Shown in pieces: positions 54,300 to 63,001 of a stretch of 64,000 nt of DNA; position 1 is the stretch's first letter, and each line of letters begins with the position of its first letter. Both the position numbers and the translations under genes were made by a program. The notes beneath the pieces are model-generated. The model was not told the origin of the DNA. It saw nothing but the letters and a program-made list of their open reading frames with translations, and searched no databases. Source of the stretch: Pedobacter caeni (GTDB taxonomy: Bacteria; Bacteroidota; Bacteroidia; Sphingobacteriales; Sphingobacteriaceae); contig NZ_FQUQ01000004.1 in NCBI RefSeq assembly GCF_900129215.1, positions 682,001 to 746,000 on the forward strand, written 5' to 3'.

Positions 54300-55535
54300 T
54301 TACTTTTTATCCCAGGTTTTCTCTCCTTTTTTCATTTTGTCAAGAGTAGCCTCGTAAGTTGCTTTTTCTGCTGCGGGTACCAAAGCAATTGCTTGCTTTT
54401 GCATCGCAATCGCTTCCTCTTTCTTGCCCATTTTATAAAGCAGGTTTGCATATGTATCCAGGAAAGCCGGCTCCTTACTTTTGGTATCCTCTACACTGCG
54501 TTTACTCCATGCCATAGCAGAAGCTACACATTCGGCATCCTCACAGTTTTCAAATACCGTCCAGGCAAAACTATTCAACATGGATCCATCAACTTCAGTT
54601 CCGTATTTTTTCATGTAAGCCAATACTGAAGACTGAAATTTAGGCCAGTTTTTTGTGTTTTGATAAAACTGAACCTGTAAAAGTTCCGTTGATTTGTTCA
54701 GGTCTACAGTAGGGTATTTTGCTTTTGCGACCCCAATCAATGAATCCAGATTGGCAGTCGGTTTTCTCAAATGAGGATAGAGCTCTTCCTGAAGAATCAC
54801 TCCACTCAAAACCTGAGCAGATTTACCTTTACCCAATACCGCATCTACTTTTCCTGGTTCTTTCAACATCAGCTGAAAGCCTTTGCTTTTGCTGTTTTTG
54901 GTAAACTTCCCTAAAAACTCCAGGTTGTCTTTAGTGTATAAGTCGGTTTGCGTTTCCAGGTAGGCAGCAGCCACTTTCCCTGAGTTTTCCTGATCATAAG
55001 CTTCTGAAGCGATAACGGCCAGTTTCTTTAAGCTTTCCGGAGTCGCATTACCCGCCTCATATTTTTTTAGTAAAGTATAATATTGTGTTTCCGGGCTCAG
55101 TGCCTTTTGGGCAGCAGCAATAATGCCATCTGCATCACCACCACCTACAATCCGGTGTACCAGTTCTCCTTGCGGTGAAAAGATCAGAAAAGTAGGATAA
55201 GCCTGAATCTTGTAGGCTTTATCAATGGCAGCAGCATCTGCATACCAGCTTTTCACTTCTTCACTGTCCTCTTTGGTCTTATCAAACTGAACCTTTACGT
55301 TTACAAAGTTTTTATTGAAAAATGCACCTACTTTTTCCTGAGGAAAAATGGTACTTGTCATGTATTTACAAGGGCCACACCAGGTGGTGAAACAATCTAC
55401 AAACAGGTATTTGTTTTCCTTTTTTGCTTTTTCCTGTACTTGTTTCCAGGTAAGTCCATGTTCAAAATGGGTTCCTTTATCCTGTGCAATCCCAAGAAAA
55501 GGGATCAGGACAAATAATAAAATTAACTTCTTCAT
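54300..55535 (-). CDS. Exported thioredoxin-family protein
   Basis: 411 residues with signal peptide (MKKLILLFVLIPFLGIAQ). Thioredoxin domain (about 25-145) with the active site TTWCGPCKYM (Cys53 and Cys56), the cis-Pro segment IQAYPTFLIFSPQGELVHRI and a long C-terminal helical region (about 155-411), which near the end looks TPR-like (EPAFLDTYANLLYKMGKKEE, AIAMQKQAIALVPAAEK). It is likely a periplasmic reductant or oxidant of disulfides. It ends in a strong hairpin and is not in an operon with the upstream nuclease. Confidence 0.9.
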   Translation of the reverse strand: MKKLILLFVLIPFLGIAQDKGTHFEHGLTWKQVQEKAKKENKYLFVDCFTTWCGPCKYMTSTIFPQEKVGAFFNKNFVNVKVQFDKTKEDSEEVKSWYADAAAIDKAYKIQAYPTFLIFSPQGELVHRIVGGGDADGIIAAAQKALSPETQYYTLLKKYEAGNATPESLKKLAVIASEAYDQENSGKVAAAYLETQTDLYTKDNLEFLGKFTKNSKSKGFQLMLKEPGKVDAVLGKGKSAQVLSGVILQEELYPHLRKPTANLDSLIGVAKAKYPTVDLNKSTELLQVQFYQNTKNWPKFQSSVLAYMKKYGTEVDGSMLNSFAWTVFENCEDAECVASAMAWSKRSVEDTKSKEPAFLDTYANLLYKMGKKEEAIAMQKQAIALVPAAEKATYEATLDKMKKGEKTWDKK

Positions 55536-55539
55536 TTGA

Positions 55540-55798
55540 TTGGTTTTATTGATGACACGATAGATGGTTTATTATTACAGACAATATACCAACAATCTAT
55601 CATATAACGACATACATTAACACTAGTTAACACTTCTTCACCTCCTCTGTAAACTCTTCTCAATTCGAACACAAGATAAAATAAATATTAAATTAACTAA
55701 AAGTAAAATAAAACAACTAAAAATATGGAATTGTAAAATATATTACTCAAGATTGCATTAGATCAACATGAAAGGGGATCTTAAAAACCTCACAATAA
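55540..55798. other. A/T-rich intergenic region before the YhcG nuclease
   Basis: 259 bases without a gene, clearly richer in A and T than the flanking genes (for example the stretch 55670-55745). It separates the divergent thioredoxin and nuclease genes. It probably holds both promoters; no attachment site or repeat was found. Confidence 0.5.
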
Positions 55799-56872
55799 AT
55801 GAAGCAGTCAAAGAAACCAACCCAGACCAAATCATTAAAAAACGATCACTTTAGTCTTTTTGAAAGTATTAAAACAATTATATCCGAGACTCAGAGTCGC
55901 GTTGTCCGGAGTATTAACTCCACAATGATTCTGGCTTATTTTCAAATAGGAAAAATGATTGTGGAGGATGAACAGCATGGAAACCAACGTGCCAGTTATG
56001 CTAAAGAAACCATTGCTCAATTAAGTAAAGAGCTTACGAAGCAATTTGGTAAGGGCTACTCTTTTTCTAACCTTGAGTATATGAGAAGTTTTTATTTAGC
56101 TTATCAAAATCGAATTCCCCAATCAGTGATTGGGGAATTCAAAGAACGTCTAAAAACCCAGTTAGACAACAACTTACACCCTCCATTTCAGCTGACATGG
56201 ACGCATTATATTCAGCTTTTAAAAGTCAAAAACGATGACGAACGCAGCTTTTACGAAATCGAGGCTTCAGAAAATAACTGGTCGGTAAGAGAATTGCAAC
56301 GACAATACAATTCGGCATTATTTGAAAGATTAACCCTAAGTAAAGACAAGGAAACTGTGCATAAGCTTGCTAAAAAAGGTCAGGTACTCGATCAACCCAC
56401 TGACGCATTAAAAAGTCATTATGTGCTGGAATTTCTCGGATTAAAAGAAAACAGTAAATATTCTGAAAATGATCTGGAGACGGCTATCATAGATAAACTA
56501 GCACATTTCATGTCGGAATTAGGGAAAGGCTTTCTCTTTGAAGGTAGGCAACGAAGGTTTACGCTGGAAGGAGACAGCTTTTTTGTTGACCTGGTTTTCT
56601 ATAACAGACTGCTAAAGTGTTTTGTTCTTTTTGACCTGAAAATTGGCAAATTAACCCATCAGGACATTGGCCAAATGCAGATGTATGTCAATTATTATGA
56701 CCGAAAAATAAAAACAGCTGAAGAAAATCCAACCATAGGCATTATTCTATGCAAAGAAGAAAACAGAACAGTTGTGGAATTTACTTTACCCAAAGACAAT
56801 AAGCAGATTTTCGCAAAAGAGTATAGCGCAGTTTTACCAAGCAAAGAAGTGCTTAAAAAACAATTGGAATGA
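55799..56872 (+). CDS. YhcG-type PDDEXK nuclease (DUF1016)
   Basis: 357 residues. The DUF1016 N-terminal helical domain (about 18-175; SRVVRSINSTMILAYFQIGK, GYSFSNLEYMRSFYLAYQ) is followed by a PDDEXK nuclease domain (about 200-345), with FFVDLVFYNRLLKCFVLFDL then KIG giving the Asp and the D-x-K motif, and DIGQMQMYVNYYDRKIK. YhcG proteins are often linked to type I restriction-modification genes or lie alone as mobile defence genes. No restriction genes are adjacent. It starts after an A/T-rich intergenic region, and the low-GC sequence suggests recent acquisition. Confidence 0.92.
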   Translation: MKQSKKPTQTKSLKNDHFSLFESIKTIISETQSRVVRSINSTMILAYFQIGKMIVEDEQHGNQRASYAKETIAQLSKELTKQFGKGYSFSNLEYMRSFYLAYQNRIPQSVIGEFKERLKTQLDNNLHPPFQLTWTHYIQLLKVKNDDERSFYEIEASENNWSVRELQRQYNSALFERLTLSKDKETVHKLAKKGQVLDQPTDALKSHYVLEFLGLKENSKYSENDLETAIIDKLAHFMSELGKGFLFEGRQRRFTLEGDSFFVDLVFYNRLLKCFVLFDLKIGKLTHQDIGQMQMYVNYYDRKIKTAEENPTIGIILCKEENRTVVEFTLPKDNKQIFAKEYSAVLPSKEVLKKQLE

Positions 56873-56895
56873 CACGCATACGAACAGTAATTAAG

Positions 56896-56940
56896 TTGAA
56901 GTTCTGATCACCTGATAGAGACAAATGTTCAGAACTTCAA
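56896..56940. terminator. Hairpin between nuclease and efflux operon ends
   Basis: TTGAAGTTCTGA (56896-56907) pairs perfectly with TCAGAACTTCAA (56929-56940). It lies between two converging stops; the T tract is weak on both sides. Confidence 0.6.
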
Positions 56941-56955
56941 TCTTATTTATAAGCT

Positions 56956-58101
56956 TTATTCCCCTTCCTCTCCTCCGTTTTTCATCTTCATCAGAATTGC
57001 GTAAGCATTCTTCAAAACAATATTTTTTGCCGGTAATGTTGACTTAATTTCTGTAAAACCTTCGCTTAAAATACCTGGATCCACACTCAGCATTTTGTAC
57101 TGGTGATTTCCTTCGTCCGTAAACACATAAAATTTATTCTCCCACTTCACCACAGCCTCATCAGGAACGGCAGTAACACTGGCATGGTTTAGTTTTACTG
57201 CTGCGTTCAGATAGGTTCCCGGCAATAGTTCCTTCCCATAGTTTTCCAGGTCACAATGAACACTCATGCTCCGGTCGTCACCAATACTCGGACTGATCAG
57301 GTGAATGGTAGCCAGGTATTTTTTATCCGGGCTTCTGTTTGTCGTACAGACAATTTTCTGTCCCTCTCTAAGGTTAGCTGCGTCATTCTCTAAAACTGTT
57401 AAGTTCACATGAAGTTTTTTCGGGTTGATCAGTTCAAACAAAACATCCGTGGCATTTACATATTTACCAGTGTTCACATTTACTTTAGTGACATGACCAT
57501 CTATTGGGGAATAGATCTGAATCCTTCTGGAAATGTTAGCTGCATTTAAGGAAAGCGGGTTCAGCCCGATCAGTTGCAATTGCTCCCCTAATGATTTAAC
57601 CATGATTTTTTGCTGGTTGAAATCGCTCTCTGTTTGCTGGAACAGCTTATCGCTCGTCGCCTTCGTTGCATTCAGTCCTTTTTGTCTGATGTAATCGGCT
57701 TCGGCAAATTTAAGTTTGTTCTTAGCCATCAGGTAATCCTGTTGCAGCTGTACATATTGCTGATCTTCGATGGTGGCCAGGACTGCACCTTTCCTGACAG
57801 CCATTCCGGGGATAAGACTTGTTTTTCTGATATAACCTCCCAATGGTACGCTGATAGAAAAGACATTTTCTGGTGGTACATCTACCAATCCATTGACGTT
57901 TAAAACACTGCTCATGCCTCTTTTCTCAGGCATTCCTGTAATGATCCCGGCGATTTTTTTCTGCTCTGCAGTAAACTGTACCAGGTTAGTTTCCTGCACA
58001 GGTGTTGGTTTAACTGCAGTTTTTTCTGCCTCTTTTTCTGCGGTTGTACAGGAAGTAATAAAGAGAAAAAGAGAGAGGCTTAATATGATATTTATTTTCA
58101 T
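56956..58101 (-). CDS. RND efflux periplasmic adaptor (CusB-like lipoprotein)
   Basis: 381-residue membrane-fusion protein. Lipobox FLFITSC (Cys18). The barrel-sandwich hybrid domain starts near 75 (VFSISVPLGGYIRKTSLIPG), a coiled-coil hairpin follows (about 115-165, QLQQDYLMAKNKLKFAEADY), and then the beta-barrel domain with VNTGKYVNATDVLFELINPK. The C-terminal domain contains TAVPDEAVVKWENKFYVFTD. It connects the inner-membrane pump to the outer channel. It is downstream of the pump gene by 12 bases. Heavy-metal cations (copper, silver, zinc, cobalt) are the usual substrates of the group. Confidence 0.92.
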   Translation of the reverse strand: MKINIILSLSLFLFITSCTTAEKEAEKTAVKPTPVQETNLVQFTAEQKKIAGIITGMPEKRGMSSVLNVNGLVDVPPENVFSISVPLGGYIRKTSLIPGMAVRKGAVLATIEDQQYVQLQQDYLMAKNKLKFAEADYIRQKGLNATKATSDKLFQQTESDFNQQKIMVKSLGEQLQLIGLNPLSLNAANISRRIQIYSPIDGHVTKVNVNTGKYVNATDVLFELINPKKLHVNLTVLENDAANLREGQKIVCTTNRSPDKKYLATIHLISPSIGDDRSMSVHCDLENYGKELLPGTYLNAAVKLNHASVTAVPDEAVVKWENKFYVFTDEGNHQYKMLSVDPGILSEGFTEIKSTLPAKNIVLKNAYAILMKMKNGGEEGE

Positions 58102-58113
58102 GATGATCTTTTG

Positions 58114-61100
58114 TTAATTGCTGGCACTGATTCTTTCGATTTCAAAAGCAGACTCATTGAACTGCTGGACGGTATTAAAATATTCACTACGGATCTGGAT
58201 ACTCTGATTGATCAATATGGCCCAATCCAGGTATCCTATTTCACCGGCATTGAGTTTTTGAGTGGAAGTCCTGATGATGGCTGTTGCGTTTGGCAATAGC
58301 TTCTTCTGGTAAGAATCAATCCATTTTTTCTGCTGTTCGTAATTGTAATGTGCTTCCTGCAGGTCTGCATTCAGCTGCTGTCGGGTTGCTTCCAATTCCT
58401 GTTGCTTTTGCAGGATCAATACGCTGGAGGCCTTTATTCTGGACTTTTGTGCGCCAAAAAAGAGCGGAATCCCAAGTCCTATGCTGACCGATGAAAACCC
58501 TTTACTTCCATTAAAATACTGATCTGTCCCGATCGCATTGGTCTGCCAGCCGATGATACTCGTCCGGTTATAACCGAAGTTGAGAGAAGGCAGGAGTTTA
58601 CTCTTTTCCAGTTTCATCTCCTGTCTGGACAACAGTATTTGCTGTTCTTTTAGCCTGAACAAGGGATTGCTGACGATTTCTGTTGCGCTTAATGACAATG
58701 AACCGTAAACTGCCGCTTCTGGCGAAGGCTCCAGCCTCAAGTGGCTGTTTAACAAAACATTGAACCGGTTTAAAAGCAGGTGGTAATCCTTTTTTAACAT
58801 TTCCAACTGGTTACTGATCTGTAGTTTTTGATTTTCAGCCATATTCAGTTCCAGTACATCCACATCACCGGCAGTATACCGTTGTTTAGACTTCTCCAGA
58901 AATTCAGTATATACCCGGTCTGCTTCCAGTAATAGTTTTTCTTTTTCCTTCAAAACCAATAAACCGTAATAGCTCAGCTTCACCCTTGTCCTGATGTCCA
59001 GGCTTTGTTGCTGCAAAGCAATCTCGCTCAGCTGAACATTTGTTTTATTTATAGCCGATTGTCTCGCATATACGGCTGGAAACTCCAGGCTTTGAGCAAT
59101 CGAAAACTTACGATCATTTGCCAGACTGTTGAATTTCCCATATTCAAAACCCAGGTTTGCTTTTTCGGGATCAAAGCCGGTTTTCGTCAGGGCTTTATGA
59201 TAGCTGATGTCTGTTGCAGCAGCCTTTAAGGAGAGGTTATTTTTTGTCGCAGTGTCCAATGCAGCAGCCAGGGAAATACGCTCCTGAGCGGATGCATTTC
59301 CAAATCCACAGCAAATCACTACAATGGCAGTAATCATTCTTTTTCCTGGTTTGAAATAGTGGAAACCTTTTTCAAAGACAATATATAGCATGGGCAAAAC
59401 GAATAAAGTTAATAGGGTAGAAACAATCAGGCCTCCAATGACTACGGTTGCCAGTGGCTTTTGTACGGCACCTCCCGCTCCGGTACTGATGGCCATGGGA
59501 ATGAATCCTAAAGAAGGAACCAGTGCAGTCATGAGCACTGCACGTAGTTTAGATTTGGTGCCATGGACCACAATGCGTTTCACATCATCCCAGCCTTCCT
59601 TCTTCAGCCGGTTAAATTCTGAGACCAGCAGGATTCCATTCAGTACTGCAACACCAAATAAAGCAATGAAGCCTACTCCTGCGGAAATACTGAAAGGAAG
59701 GTCACGCATCCAAAGTGCCAGGATTCCTCCAATTGCAGAAAGCGGGATAGCTGTATAAATCAGTAAGCCCTGCTTTACAGAATTGAATGCAAAATACAAC
59801 AACATAAAAATGAGGAAAAGTGCAATCGGTACAACAATGCTCAACCTTGATTTGGCAGCAGTCATGTTTTCAAATGAACCTCCATAAGAAATGGTATAGC
59901 CCTTAGACAGATTGAGTTCTTTAGCCGCCTTTCCCTGAAGCTCCTGAACGATAGATTGTACATCTCTGTCTTTCACATTAAAGCCAACGATGATCCTTCG
60001 TTTGGTATCTTCTCTCTGGATCTGGTTGACACCTTCTACTTCCTCAATTGAAGCCACCAGGCTGAGTGGAATCTGTGTTCCGTTCCCTGTAGAGATCATC
60101 AGGTTTTTAATATCGTCGATATTTTTGCGTGCATTTTCTGCCAGCCTGACTACCATATCGAAGCGTTTTTCACCCTCATAAACCTGTCCGGCTATTTGTC
60201 CGGCAAAAGCTGTATTCACGACCCTGTTGATCTCTCCTACATTCAGACCATATTTTGCCATTCCATCCCTGTCATATTTCAGCACCACCTGTGGCATTCC
60301 GGTTACCTGTTCCTCATAAATATTGATGGCTCCTTTTACCGTTCCGATGATTCCACCCAAACGATGTGCGTAAGCAGCGAGAGAATCCAGGTCTTCCCCG
60401 AAAATCTTACACACAATGTCCTGCCTCGCCCCTGTCATGAGTTCATTAAAGCGCATCTGCACCGGGAATTGAAAACCTACGGTAATGCCGGGCACTGCTT
60501 CCAATGCTTTGGTCATCTTCTCACTCAGTTCCGGGAAAGATTTAGCCGAAGTCCATTCCTTCTTGTCCTTCAGGATCACCATCATATCCCCTGCTTCGAA
60601 TGGCATCGGGTCTGTAGGCACTTCTGCACTTCCAATTTTAGTAACCACCTTTTGCACCTCAGGGAAATCTCTGAGCAGTATTTTTGCAGCCTGTTGTGTG
60701 GTCTGGATCGTATTGTTCAGATTACTGCCCGTCAACAGCCTCGTTTCTACCGCAAAATCCCCTTCTTCCAGCTGGGGAATAAACTCGCCCCCCATCCTGC
60801 TGAGCACAAACAACGAAATTCCAAATAAGGAAATGGTAACGAATAAAATGGTTTTCGGAAAGCGAAGTAAGCTGCCCAATAAGGGTTGATACTTTCTTTC
60901 CAGCCAGATCATCAGTTTATCCGTCAGGTTTTTCTTATGCTGCAGTTTTTTATTCAGGAACAGGGCCGACATCATCGGCACATAGGTGACAGACAGAATA
61001 AATGCACCCAGGATCGCAAAAGCAATAGTGAAGGCCATGGGTTTAAACATTTTCCCTTCAATCCCTTCCAGGGAAAGGATCGGCAGGTAAACAATCAGAA

Positions 61101-62475
61101 TGATGATCTGACTGAACACCGCTGATTTGATCATGGAGCCTGTCGACTTACTGACTTCCGTATCCATCTCTTCCTGATTGATCCGGTCTAATTTTCTAAA
61201 ATGTTTGGAATGTGAAAACCGATGTAAAATTGCTTCTACCACAATCACAGAACCATCTACAATAAGACCAAAATCTATGGCTCCAAGAGACATCAGGTTT
61301 CCTCCAACGCCAAATTTATTCATCAGAATAATGGCAAACAGCATGGACAGTGGAATCACCGAGGAAACGATCAATCCTGCCCTCAGGTTGCCTAAAAAGA
61401 AGACCAGAACAAAGATCACGATCAGTGCACCTTCCAGTAAATTCGTTTCCACCGTTTGAATAGCATTGTCTACCATTTTTGTACGGTCCAGAAAGGGTTC
61501 GACGACCACGCCTTCGGGAAGCATTTTCTGGATTTCGACCATCTTTTCCTTTACCCGCTTCACGACAACAGAAGAGTTCTCGCCTTTGAGCATCATCACT
61601 ACTGCGCCCGCTACTTCGCCCTGGTCATTGTAAGTCATTGCTCCATACCTGATGGCAGAACCCAACTGCACTGTTGCGACCTGGCTCATCAATACCGGCA
61701 TGCCGTTGTTTAGTTTTTTAACGACGATTTTCTCAATGTCTTCCCGGGTTTTCGTGAGTCCTTCACTTCTGATGTACAATACGGTAGGTCCTTTTTCAAT
61801 ATAGGCTCCCCCGGTATTTTCATTGTTCTTTTCTAAAGCATCAAAGATATCGGTGATGGTCAGGTTATAGGCTTTCAGCTGCTCCTGTCTGACGGCAATT
61901 TCATACTGTTTCAATTTCCCTCCAAAGCTGGAAACCTCTGCCACACCGGGTGTACCCAACAGCTGACGGCGAACAATCCAGTCCTGAATGGTCCGTAGTT
62001 CCTGTTCGTCATATTTCCCCTCATATCCCTTGAGCGGGCGAACTACATATTGATAAATTTCTCCTAATCCGGTAGATACCGGTGCCATCTGGGGGGAACC
62101 TATTCCCTGAGGAATTTCCTGTTGCACCTGTTGCAAGCGTTCGCTGATTTGCTGCCGGGCCCAGTATACATCTGTTTCTTCATCGAAAACGATGGTCACC
62201 AGGGACAGTCCAAAACGGGAAAAGCTCCGGATTTGTTTTAAACCTGAAATACTGCTACAGGCCTGTTCTATGGGAAAGGTAATGAGCCTTTCAATATCCG
62301 GCGCACCAAGGGAAGGTGAAACGGTAATCACCTGCACCTGATTATCGGTAATATCAGGGAGGGCATCTATGGGGAGTTTTGTCACTTCGTAAGTACCCCA
62401 GCCCATCAGGGCGAGCACAAACAAGCCAACAATCAGCTTATTCTTTACAGAAAAGCCAATGATCTTATTTAGCAT
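58114..62475 (-). CDS. CusA/CzcA-type heavy-metal RND pump fused to TolC-like outer channel
   Basis: 1453 residues. Residues 1 to about 1045 are an HME-type RND pump: FSVKNKLIVGLFVLALMGWG, LPIDALPDITDNQVQVITVS, the proton-relay segment GAIDFGLIVDGSVIVVEA and a last helix block ending PMLYIVFEKGFHYF. After a second signal-like segment (about 1050-1063, ITAIVVICCGFGNASAQ) residues about 1064-1453 are a TolC-family outer-membrane factor (RISLAAALDTATKNNLSLKA, YTAGDVDVLELNMAENQKLQ). Such fusions are known in Bacteroidota; how the two halves reach different membranes (cleavage at the internal signal) is inference. It is the main gene of the efflux operon. Confidence 0.94.
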   Translation of the reverse strand: MLNKIIGFSVKNKLIVGLFVLALMGWGTYEVTKLPIDALPDITDNQVQVITVSPSLGAPDIERLITFPIEQACSSISGLKQIRSFSRFGLSLVTIVFDEETDVYWARQQISERLQQVQQEIPQGIGSPQMAPVSTGLGEIYQYVVRPLKGYEGKYDEQELRTIQDWIVRRQLLGTPGVAEVSSFGGKLKQYEIAVRQEQLKAYNLTITDIFDALEKNNENTGGAYIEKGPTVLYIRSEGLTKTREDIEKIVVKKLNNGMPVLMSQVATVQLGSAIRYGAMTYNDQGEVAGAVVMMLKGENSSVVVKRVKEKMVEIQKMLPEGVVVEPFLDRTKMVDNAIQTVETNLLEGALIVIFVLVFFLGNLRAGLIVSSVIPLSMLFAIILMNKFGVGGNLMSLGAIDFGLIVDGSVIVVEAILHRFSHSKHFRKLDRINQEEMDTEVSKSTGSMIKSAVFSQIIILIVYLPILSLEGIEGKMFKPMAFTIAFAILGAFILSVTYVPMMSALFLNKKLQHKKNLTDKLMIWLERKYQPLLGSLLRFPKTILFVTISLFGISLFVLSRMGGEFIPQLEEGDFAVETRLLTGSNLNNTIQTTQQAAKILLRDFPEVQKVVTKIGSAEVPTDPMPFEAGDMMVILKDKKEWTSAKSFPELSEKMTKALEAVPGITVGFQFPVQMRFNELMTGARQDIVCKIFGEDLDSLAAYAHRLGGIIGTVKGAINIYEEQVTGMPQVVLKYDRDGMAKYGLNVGEINRVVNTAFAGQIAGQVYEGEKRFDMVVRLAENARKNIDDIKNLMISTGNGTQIPLSLVASIEEVEGVNQIQREDTKRRIIVGFNVKDRDVQSIVQELQGKAAKELNLSKGYTISYGGSFENMTAAKSRLSIVVPIALFLIFMLLYFAFNSVKQGLLIYTAIPLSAIGGILALWMRDLPFSISAGVGFIALFGVAVLNGILLVSEFNRLKKEGWDDVKRIVVHGTKSKLRAVLMTALVPSLGFIPMAISTGAGGAVQKPLATVVIGGLIVSTLLTLFVLPMLYIVFEKGFHYFKPGKRMITAIVVICCGFGNASAQERISLAAALDTATKNNLSLKAAATDISYHKALTKTGFDPEKANLGFEYGKFNSLANDRKFSIAQSLEFPAVYARQSAINKTNVQLSEIALQQQSLDIRTRVKLSYYGLLVLKEKEKLLLEADRVYTEFLEKSKQRYTAGDVDVLELNMAENQKLQISNQLEMLKKDYHLLLNRFNVLLNSHLRLEPSPEAAVYGSLSLSATEIVSNPLFRLKEQQILLSRQEMKLEKSKLLPSLNFGYNRTSIIGWQTNAIGTDQYFNGSKGFSSVSIGLGIPLFFGAQKSRIKASSVLILQKQQELEATRQQLNADLQEAHYNYEQQKKWIDSYQKKLLPNATAIIRTSTQKLNAGEIGYLDWAILINQSIQIRSEYFNTVQQFNESAFEIERISASN

Positions 62476-62572
62476 AATTGATTATATTAATGAAACCGAC
62501 AATATCATCCCTGTCTGATCAGGAAAAAATCATCCTGCAGGCAATGGGAAAAAGAAAAATAACTGATATTGA

Positions 62573-62947
62573 TTATGCTCTTGGTGGCTTAAAGAAATCT
62601 CCCGGTTCGGGATTGGCATGCAGGTATTTATGAAGGCTCCATTTGTGATTTGGGATCAGAAATGAGCTTGCTTTTTGAATGGTAATTTTTCCGGCTGGAA
62701 TTGCCAGATGGATGATCGTTGGGCACTCTAACTTCTTAAAGGGCAGCTCCATATCTTCCTTCTGGTCATCATCATCGATGTCCTGACCAAAGTAGTGCAT
62801 GGCTAAAAAGTCCAGTACCCCAATCCGCTCATCCAGTTCATGGTGCCTTAAAAAATGAGACACCAGCTTTGGCATTTTAAATACTTCTATGAAAGAGGCG
62901 TTTAAAATGAAGATGGGGAATAAGATGAACAAGCAAGCTTTTTTCAC
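62573..62947 (-). CDS. Small exported protein upstream of the metal efflux genes
   Basis: 124 residues with a signal peptide (MKKACLFILFPIFILNASFI). It is rich in His and acidic residues (HFLRHHELDERIGV, GQDIDDDDQKEDMEL, NHKWSLHKYLHANPEPG). It lies 97 bases upstream of the RND pump on the same strand; the His/Asp content suggests metal binding, but this is inference. Short proteins of this type often precede cation efflux genes in Bacteroidota. Confidence 0.7.
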   Translation of the reverse strand: MKKACLFILFPIFILNASFIEVFKMPKLVSHFLRHHELDERIGVLDFLAMHYFGQDIDDDDQKEDMELPFKKLECPTIIHLAIPAGKITIQKASSFLIPNHKWSLHKYLHANPEPGDFFKPPRA

Positions 62948-63001
62948 AAGGCAAATATAACCTTAGCTTTTTAAAAAGCAAGGTATGTTTATGTACGGTC
63001 T

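Noticed and set aside
55540..55798. Possible attachment site or CRISPR-like repeats before the YhcG nuclease
   Set aside because: No direct repeats with regular spacing and no integrase gene; only base composition is unusual.
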